Of a stretch of DNA of 64,000 bases, positions 48,481-64,000 are shown piece by piece. The DNA is taken from NCBI RefSeq assembly GCF_016859285.1, contig NC_053401.1:13141661-13205660 (forward strand), in the 5' to 3' direction. Within the stretch, counting starts at the first letter, position 1, and each line of letters begins with the position of its first letter. Origin of the DNA: Xiphias gladius (Eukaryota > Chordata > Actinopteri > Istiophoriformes > Xiphiidae). The notes below the pieces were generated by a model. The model saw nothing but the letters and a program-made list of their open reading frames with translations, was not told the DNA's origin and ran no database searches. The position numbers and the translations under genes were made by a program.

Positions 48481-49326
48481 CCTTCAGGGGTTTAATAAAG
48501 AGCCCACTGTCCCCTGGGAACCTGTCTTTCCAAACCCAACTGAGATGTCTCTTTAATTCCCAGGAGCATCAACACAGACAACCCTGACTCTCTCTTTGCC
48601 ATCTCTCCCTCCCTCTCCTTCCAGTCACCCAATCCTACTCACCCTCTCTCCCTGTCCTTTTTTTCATCCAGTCTCACTCACTTTCCCTCCCTCCAGGCTC
48701 CCCTCTCTGACGCCAGCTGATAACAAAAGCCGTCCTCGCTCCAAACTGGCATAGCTTCTGTGCCTGCAGATTCTGCACCACATCAGTGTGCAAACACTGG
48801 GCACAATGTCAAGGCAGACCACCCCCACTCCTACCAACATATGCCACATAGACAACAGATGACTGCTCTACTCAGCACAAATGACCAACAGTTTACATAG
48901 ACGAATGAATCAGATTTGAGGTTAACTTCACCCAACAGACAGACACTGGATCCCAGTTCTAGTGTGGTGATGCCAGGAGGCATCAACATCAACACATGGC
49001 GTTGACGTTAAGTGCTTTCAACGTCCATGTCATTCACCCAATAACAGCCCCCCCCCGAAGATGCTGTGAGATGAATATGCTCTGATTCCCTCAAAACCAT
49101 TCAATGTGCTCATACAAAAGATGGGGGGTATTCATGGACTGGATTTTGGCCCTGGTTGACAGCTTTGTCTGATGTATCTGGGCTGAGCCATCCAAGAGTG
49201 AAAACCCATCTTTTTGTAATTTTTTCATGACGGGATGAATTATAGCTGCATGGCACTTAAAAAAAGCCCCCATCAGACTGATCATAAACCATACTTGCTT
49301 CATGTCTACAAAGAAAATATTATAGG

Positions 49327-49660
49327 GCTGCAAAGAGCTAACTTATTTCTGTTTTTGATTTTCATTAAATATTTTTTTAGTCAATAAAGTGTCAGAAAAT
49401 AGTAAAAAGAATGCTCAAAAAGAGCCTGAAGTGACATCTTCATATTGTTTTGTCCAACCAACAGTCCAAACCCACATATATTCAATTTACACTAATATAA
49501 AACAAAAAAAAAACAGCCAATCTTCCCATCAGAGATACTGAGACCAGAAAATAATTTTTGCTCGATAAATTACTTTTATGATCATACTGATCATCAGATT
49601 TGCTGCCAGTTAATTTTCTTTCAATCAACTGATCGATTAATCATTTAAGCTCTGAAATAT
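49327..49660. mobile_element. Palindromic MITE-like repeat, near full length
   Basis: It runs from GGGCTGCAAAGAGCTAAC to CAACTGATCGATTAATCATT. The interior GTTTTGTCCAACCAACAGTC is the reverse complement of the inner block in the neighbouring copy, so this copy lies in opposite orientation to the one at 49743. Confidence 0.65.
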
Positions 49661-49742
49661 TGTCAGTTGGGCATTTTTCAAAGGCCATAAATCAGAATCT
49701 AACCACTATTATTAATAGCAATATCTAAAACATGATTTCAAC

Positions 49743-50083
49743 TAGCGGTAATTAGTCAACTACTTGGTTGGTCGATCCACAGAAAATTAAATCAGCAACA
49801 ATTTTGATAATCAATTAATTTTTTCAGGTGGTCTTCAAGCAAACATGATGGTTCTAGGTTTTCAAATGTGAGGATTTGCTGCTTTTCTTATATGATAATA
49901 AATTGGATCTTTTGGGTTTGGACTGTTGGTCAGATAAAATTAGCATTTTGAATAAGTTACAGTATATGATGGGCATTTTTCACTATTTCCCAGAATGTTA
50001 TTGGCAAAGGAACTAACTGATTAATTGAGAAATTAGTCTGCAGACTAAATAATATTGAAAATAACTGTTGGTTGCTGCCCTAC
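49743..50083. mobile_element. Palindromic MITE-like repeat, near full length
   Basis: It runs from GCGGTAATTAGTCAACTACT to AACTGTTGGTTGCTGCCCT. It carries GATAATCAATTAATT near the left end and TTTGGACTGTTGGTCAGAT inside. It follows the opposite-facing copy at 49327-49660 after about 80 bp. Confidence 0.65.
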
Positions 50084-50530
50084 ATTCATATACAGCAACT
50101 GTTTTTTTTAAGGTAACAAATCATGCTCTTAAAATATAAACCTATGTGTAGGGTTACAGCTTGTCATTATCAATTAATAATCAGGGTTTTTTTTGAAGAA
50201 GAAGAATTAATTTACTATGTATGCTGTAAATGTTTAAAATAATGACAAATGTCCATCACGTTACCAAAGGCCAAAGTAAAGTCTTAAACTGCCCACTTAA
50301 TTTGACCAGCAAACCCATTCACATTGATATGAAATGGTAACTCTTTGCCTTTATGAAGCCTTAACCAGCAAATGTTTCCTATTGATAGGCTACGTGATGA
50401 ATTACTTAAAGGTCTGTTAGATTATCATCATTGAAACTGATCTGATTTGGACACAATCCAATGTCAACTATGAGGGATAAGAACATTATAATTTATAGAA
50501 AAAATTACCCAAATAGATACCGTAAGAGAA

Positions 50531-51030
50531 NNNNNNNNNNNNNNNNNNNNNNNNNNNNNNNNNNNNNNNNNNNNNNNNNNNNNNNNNNNNNNNNNNNNNN
50601 NNNNNNNNNNNNNNNNNNNNNNNNNNNNNNNNNNNNNNNNNNNNNNNNNNNNNNNNNNNNNNNNNNNNNNNNNNNNNNNNNNNNNNNNNNNNNNNNNNNN
50701 NNNNNNNNNNNNNNNNNNNNNNNNNNNNNNNNNNNNNNNNNNNNNNNNNNNNNNNNNNNNNNNNNNNNNNNNNNNNNNNNNNNNNNNNNNNNNNNNNNNN
50801 NNNNNNNNNNNNNNNNNNNNNNNNNNNNNNNNNNNNNNNNNNNNNNNNNNNNNNNNNNNNNNNNNNNNNNNNNNNNNNNNNNNNNNNNNNNNNNNNNNNN
50901 NNNNNNNNNNNNNNNNNNNNNNNNNNNNNNNNNNNNNNNNNNNNNNNNNNNNNNNNNNNNNNNNNNNNNNNNNNNNNNNNNNNNNNNNNNNNNNNNNNNN
51001 NNNNNNNNNNNNNNNNNNNNNNNNNNNNNN
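50531..51030. other. Assembly gap of 500 N
   Basis: Exactly 500 N, probably a placeholder of unknown true size. It falls in the spacer where the strip2 first exon and promoter are expected. Any frame spanning it is meaningless. Confidence 1.
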
Positions 51031-51689
51031 TAATTGATATTCTTTGGACAAAGTGCAGCAGTGAAGAGGTTTACAATTGAAGAACAAATGAGCAAAGACA
51101 TCAGCCCGTAGTTTCAATAGGAGCCTATCATGACTCAAAGTCCAAAGGTAAAGGAAGTGCTAAAAACATTCTATCTCAGTAGATTCATATTCTGGAAAAT
51201 GTTCAGGCACAAACAAGGACTAAAACAGCCCTTTCCAGAGCATCTTGCTTGTACTTCATGTAGGATCTTTGGCCATGATACAACGAAAAATGTAAACCAT
51301 TTGGAAATCAATAATGGAGAAAATCTGTATATGACAGAAGAAAATCAGAATGTTAAACATGTTATTTCTGTGGTTTGTTTAGTGATGTTTAATGATATTT
51401 ATTTTGGAGTACACTACAACCATTAACAATACAGTTTTCCAAGAAGATAAAGGGGTTTTGCAAGGAAAAAAAAGGTTTTTCTTGATTATAACTACATGAA
51501 AAAGGTAGCAAATAAAGTAGAAATGTTTATTTTTCCCAAAACCCAATAGACACTGCCCCCCCCTCAGCACCACCACCTAAATTAATGAACTCAGAAATAA
51601 ACAGAAAGGGAGGTATACAGACAAACCTAATAAAAATTAAGACCACAAAAGTACAACAAAATAGGAGAATTAAATGTGATTAAATCGCT

Positions 51690-52400
51690 CCCATCTAAAG
51701 CTGTATTATTAAATCTAATGGAGGACTCCTATGCTAACTGTAGTCCCTCCGAACTGTTTCTACTTGTTGGTAGTGCTGCTGGCTCAATGAGAATTACACT
51801 CAACTCTATTGCCCCCATGGTTTAACTCCCAAACCCGCATATTAAAGCATAGTCTGGCGAAAACTTGAAAGGAACTGGACGAATCCTGCTTAGCCTGGCA
51901 TGATAGTCTTAAAACATATAAGTAAGGCCCTCTGTAATGCCAGAGCAGCCAATTACTCATCTTTAATGGAGGAAAATAAAAAACAACCCTAGGTTTCTTT
52001 TCAGCACTGTAGCCAGGCTGAGAGAGAGTCATAGCTCTATTGCTGAATGTATTCCTACCGCTCTCAGTAGTGACGATTTCATGAAATTCTTTAATGATAA
52101 AATTCTAACTATTAGAGACAAAATTCACCACCTCCTGCCCCTCAACCGGCATGGATTTATCTTCAAACACAGGAACCTTAGAAACAGCTTTAAAACCCGA
52201 TACAGACAGTTTCTCTCCCATCGACCTTCGCCAACCACCTTCAACAACGTCTTCATCTAAACCATCAACCTCTTAGACCCCTTCCCAACTAAGGAAGTTT
52301 TACCTCTAGTTAGCACCTCTTTACTAGATATAATCAACCTGTCTTTATTAACTAGCTATGTACTGCAGTCCTTTAAAGTAGCTGTAATTAAACCTTAACC
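51690..52400 (+). mobile_element. Decayed L2-type LINE ORF2 fragment
   Basis: Plus-strand translation, with stops and shifts, matches the linker between endonuclease and reverse transcriptase of fish L2 (Maui-like) LINEs. Blocks are DFMKFFNDKILTIRDKIHHL at about 52072-52137, LLDPFPTKEVLPLVSTSLL at about 52271-52327, and LQSFKVAVIKP near 52367-52399. It is cut off before the RT core. Its left edge may extend towards the gap. Clearly not functional. Confidence 0.7.
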
Positions 52401-53231
52401 TTGTCATTAATTAGGCCTAGGTTGCCAGGTGACTTCCCATGATGCCCCGAGCTCCTCTCTCCTCCTCTCCCTCTCCATCTTTACACATTCATATCCCATC
52501 AATGCTCGTTACTAACTTGACCTCTTCTCTCTCCTGTAGATTTGTCCATTCTCATCTCTCTCCTCTACAAAAGTTCCCCTTTAAAAATGATGGTGTAGTA
52601 AAACCTCTGATACTTTTGCAGAAATTCTTTTTGTAAAAAACAAAACATTCTTAAAAAAAATAGTGTTTAAAAGCTAATTTCTAAACTGAATCTCGCTTTG
52701 AATGAGAAAAACTTTTTTTTTTTAAAAACTTTAAAACTAACTTTTTTTTTAGGTTTTCAAGGGCAGGAACATAAACATGGAGAGATAAGTGCTGTCATTT
52801 GTAAACCTCTATATTAAAAGGGGTTGTTGTTGTTGTAAACAACAATAAGACAACATCTTATTCTGTGTGTGTCAAACTACCTGTTGAATCCTGTGATGCA
52901 GATTTGTGTGTCAGAAATAAATAAATGCCCACAGCCAGCTGAAGTCTGTTGATGTCAGAGATGTCCCTGTGTGATGGCTCAGATGAGCTCACTGGGGCTC
53001 TGACAGACCTCAGCAGCTACATACACACGGGATCCCCTTCCCCAAACACACATGAACACAACTACACAAATCAGTCCACTACGAGAACAGACTGGAACAA
53101 CACACACCAATCATTTTGTCCTTGCACAAGGACAAATTACATGATTAATTGGTGAAAAGGAGCATTTTTTGAGTCAAAAAAGTTTGTAGAAATCAAGGAC
53201 AAGCACATAAACTGGTTACAATTTTAACATC

Positions 53232-53237
53232 TTTATT
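53232..53237 (-). terminator. Candidate distal poly(A) signal of ahcyl2
   Basis: The minus strand reads AATAAAG here, about 3.1 kb past the ahcyl2 stop. Several other minus-strand AATAAA motifs lie nearer (for example around 54600 and 54817), so this is only the farthest plausible end. Confidence 0.3.
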
Positions 53238-53988
53238 CATTAAGATTACAGAATTTTTAATTATTGCTCATAATCTACCATTATCACTTGCAATATTTAA
53301 ACATAGGGTTTTTTTTTCTTTATTAGACAACTTAAAACATGTTTGAGAATTTTGCTAGTTTGCACTGTATGAGGATTTACAACAATAAATACAGGAGTTG
53401 ATTCTTCTTTTACCTTCCTATACTTTTAAAGGTTGTCATATCTGTATATAGTATGTATATACATATATGATGCTGGTGTCTTCCCCCGCCACCCATGTGT
53501 TGGTCAGCTTGCGTCTGAAAAAACAAAAATAGTTTCTTCCCCTGACGCACAGGCTAGGATCCTGAGGCAGCTGTTAACGAAGCAACCATGGCCTACGAGA
53601 ACGGATGTGTACAAACACATATAGAGACGTTTAGACACACACACGCACACGCCAGCTATGATCACTTCAGCTTTCATATGGTCATACACTCTTTAACAAA
53701 CATTCACACTTACAAAAGGGGGGGGCGCAAGAATTAAGACAACAGGCCTATGAACTACCATGTCAACAGGTCACACTTCTTTAAGAAGGGGACTCTCAAC
53801 AACACAAGGAGACAGAAATGCACAAACAATGGCAGGGAACCGCGTGACATTGACGTTTTATGTGCTGTGACAGCATTGGATCTTGTCATTTTATGGCAGC
53901 ATATGGGTGTGCAGTAGGCTTACTAGAGTTTCCTACACACCTTTAAACTTTCAATTTCCTTCGACTTTAATTTGTTTTTACCCAATTT

Positions 53989-54486
53989 AAAGGAATAGTC
54001 TAATATTTTGGGAGCTTAGCATAAAGGGAAACAGTTAGTCTGCGTCTACCCAAGTCCGCCTACCAGTACATCTACAGCTCACTAATCCTAATGACACGTT
54101 ACATCTTGTTCGTTTAATTCGTGCAAAACTGTCATTTGGCCAGGAGTTATGAGCCAGTCCATTTCTTGGCCATTCTCCTGTAAAAACGGCAAATGGTAGT
54201 TTTTTGGGGTTTTTTTGTTTTCTTTACACATACGTCTCCATACGGTTTGAACAAAGAAGATGTGTTATCAGAATTAGTGAGCTTTAGAGGTGCTGGTAGG
54301 CAGATTTTGTTATCATTGGACAGATCCAGGCTAGCTGCTTCCCTGGCTTCCAGTCATTAAGCTAGGCTAAGCTAACTAGCTCATGCTACATATTTAGCGT
54401 ACAGACATAAGAGTGGGATCGATCTTCTCAACTCACAACAATATTAATATTAATATTTCCTCAAATGTCAGACTATTCCTGTAAAG
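53989..54486. mobile_element. Fold-back MITE, about 500 bp, near full length
   Basis: The left end AAAGGAATAGTCTAATATTT is mirrored by the right end CAGACTATTCCTGTAAAG. Inner arms also pair: CCTACCAGTACATCTACAGC on the left against GCTTTAGAGGTGCTGGTAGG on the right. It is the same family as 33148-34060. No protein is encoded. Confidence 0.75.
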
Positions 54487-56142
54487 ACTTTGGTTGGTAT
54501 TAAATATTATGTACAGTGATATTACTCATGTCACACAAAAACTAAACAAAGCTTTTTGTGCTATTTCGACCTGTTCAAAAGATGTAAAGTGATCAAATTT
54601 ATTTCCATATATAGTGCAGTAAAATTTTCAGACCTGGATAATAAGCCACTGTATGTGTGTGTTTAAGCATTTGATCCTACTCTGCGAGAGTAGAGCCAGA
54701 TAGGAAAGGATCTAAGCCTTTCAGGTGTGGTGAGGAAGAAACTAAAATATATCAGAGATAGCATGCCAAGTGTGTAGATCTTTAAAAACATGTAAAATCC
54801 CTTTAAAGGCAAATGCACATTTATTTGCAGAGAAGGTAAATGTGCTTCTTGGAAAGAAAATAAATCATGGTGGAATTCAAATCCCAGATTTTATTTTGAA
54901 GCTGAACCCCATGTATGTGTGTGTACCAAAGAGTTGTGTTGTGTATGGTTAAGTACAGTAAATCTAAACAGCACCATACTTTTCAAAGAGGACCTGATTG
55001 AAGAAATCTGCGTAAGTACCGGACTGGCAACAACTTGCTGCTCATTTGGTATCTCTGTAAATAGTTTCTGTCACAGTATTAAAAATGAGGGTTTAAGTAC
55101 ATTTATTACACTTATTAGAACATTTAATTGCTTATCCTTATGACATGTTGATTTTTTTTCCCAAAAGTTCCATCAGATGGTGCAGGAGAGAAAAAGATAG
55201 AAAAATCTTAGTTTCTATATAAATATCTAAATATACAGTATACCCCTTGTAATGATCTGACAATCTGCCATGCTTTTAATATAGTATAGTCATTCTTGGT
55301 AAAGGAAAAAACAAACTGAAAAGGTCAGCTCTCACTAGCTTGAAATACTTTTCATTACTTCAACACTGGTGTCATGTGAGCAGCCGGAAGGTGAGAAATA
55401 AGCAGCTAATGAGATGGTTTCACTGTGGGTTTGAGTGACAGGTGGGAAAAAGTGGCCACCATCCAGTCATACAAAATAAAACAAAACAAAAAAAACCCAA
55501 AAAACAAAAACAAAAAACTTATGACAAACTACAGGCTGATCTGAAGGGACAGAACACATAATAAAAAAAATGTTTAAAAACAGACAACATTGAATCTCAA
55601 TGAAACAAATAAAAGACATGATATGATTGGACCCTGAGATCCCGCTTAACCCCCTCCCATTAGGTCTAATCCCCTTCCCTCGCAAATATTACACAAGAGA
55701 AAAAAAAAAAACATAATCACAATTAGAAAAGAAAAGACAAAAAGACAAAAAAAAAAAAAAAAAGGACGGGAAAAAGTGTCCGTCACTAAATCTTCAAAGG
55801 TCATCTTCATTCACACAGATTTTTTTAATCAAGTTTTTTTTATATAGTATATATCTTTTTAGCGTCAATAGTTTCATCTTTAACAGTTAAACAATAAAAG
55901 ATCTGGCAATGAGAAGGGAGGATGGAGGGTTTACACACAACTCGAAACACAAATGAGCATCTAAAGAGAATGAGATAATGGTGGTGTGATGATGAGTGGA
56001 AGGGAAGTAAAACATCTCCCAGAAGAAGACTTCGGGGAGCTAGCTAGTGGCGAATGGCATGAGTAGCTCCACAGAGTTAGAGTTAGTTATTATTATTGTT
56101 GTCAAGCATGAATAAATAAAATGACTGCCGTAAGCGCTTGGA

Positions 56143-56197
56143 CCCCCCCCCCAACCCCTTTCTCCTTCAGGCTCGGTAAGAGCCCCCCCCCCCCCCC
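56143..56197 (-). repeat. C-runs giving G-runs early in the ahcyl2 3' UTR
   Basis: Runs of C10 and C4 (56143-56158) and C15 (56183-56197) lie 120-180 nt past the stop. In the mRNA they read as three close G-runs next to a U8 run. Homopolymer lengths may be misassembled. Confidence 0.6.
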
Positions 56198-56318
56198 AAA
56201 AAAAATATAAAGCAGGTGTGTTGACTATTCTCTCCTCCTCATTCTCCTCCTCTCCCTCTATGAGTCTGTGCGATTCATGGAGTATTGGTATTCCCACGGT
56301 CCAAACCCCGACACTGGG

Positions 56319-63484
<7,166 letters not shown>

Positions 63485-63778
63485 TTATGTATTTTTTTAA
63501 ACTTAACTGTAATTTTAACTTTATATCAGTAATTTATTTTTTCCCATTTAGTGATAATGCAAATTAAGCAATCCTAACGGAAATTTTTTTTTTTCCGTTA
63601 TAAGAGGGGACTGGTTTTATCATTTATATTCATATATTTTTATGTATTTGCGATTAACATATATGCTATTTGATTTACGCAAAGTTTCCTTTATGAAAAC
63701 AGCCATGCTGCAGTTGTGTAATCACAGTACACTGTTAGTGAACATGGTCACCACTAGATGGTGATGTTACCACATCAG

Positions 63779-63889
<111 letters not shown>

Positions 63890-64000
63890 ATGTACTTTCC
63901 CAGTCTCTCATTTCAAATAATGAGAAGTGGTTTTATCTGTAAAGCACTGTAATAATTTTGACTTTTAAAAGAAACACTGCTTAGGAGAACAACAGGGAAG

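Larger units (their letters stand above)
44895..56318. other. Spacer between strip2 and ahcyl2, repeat-rich, with assembly gap
   Basis: About 11.4 kb. No further gene is recognisable on either strand. It should contain the strip2 first exon and promoter and the ahcyl2 3' UTR (right side). The rest is AT-rich sequence with MITE-like repeats, an L2 fragment and the 500-N gap, each listed separately. Confidence 0.6.

Noticed and set aside
50461-51138. Frames of about 200 codons across the gap
   Set aside because: They consist of N; no real sequence supports them.

Overview
The window is vertebrate nuclear DNA, almost certainly from a ray-finned (percomorph-like) teleost. Intron-rich genes with canonical splice sites encode proteins very close to their human orthologues. 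The introns are short and hold many long (CA)n/(TG)n tracts, fish-type palindromic MITE-like repeats and pieces of an L2-type LINE. There is one assembly gap of 500 N (50531-51030). I saw no prokaryotic features, CRISPR array, tRNA or rRNA gene, or retroviral element.

Layout, left to right: dnm1l (minus, 5' two thirds; continues off the left edge); a 372-bp head-to-head promoter; stmp1 (plus, 46-residue mitochondrial microprotein); smkr1 (minus, tail-to-tail with stmp1); dhx57 (minus, 23 coding exons); a shared promoter with a perfect RFX X-box; morn2 (plus); strip2 (minus, 20 coding exons; first exon not found); about 11 kb of repeat-rich spacer containing the gap; and ahcyl2 (minus, last 10 coding exons; continues off the right edge).

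I rebuilt each gene by finding splice donors and acceptors exon by exon. The joined exons keep frame throughout: dnm1l 480 residues seen, stmp1 46, smkr1 85, dhx57 1466, morn2 145, strip2 785 seen, ahcyl2 269 seen. Family names rest on remembered human sequences, with no search run.

The most interesting material is regulatory and structural. Two mitochondrial genes share a promoter with ZNF143-type and NRF1-type motifs. A ciliary-type X-box lies just upstream of morn2. A 100-bp (TG)n tract abuts a 3' splice site in strip2. stmp1 has a GC-AG intron, smkr1 has its start codon alone at an exon end, and ahcyl2 ends in a 7-nt coding exon. In human the same genes lie on several chromosomes (DNM1L 12p; STMP1, SMKR1, STRIP2 and AHCYL2 7q; DHX57 and MORN2 2p), so the block is a lineage-specific arrangement that keeps two ancient pairs, DHX57-MORN2 and STRIP2-AHCYL2. 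I found no convincing new multi-gene system.
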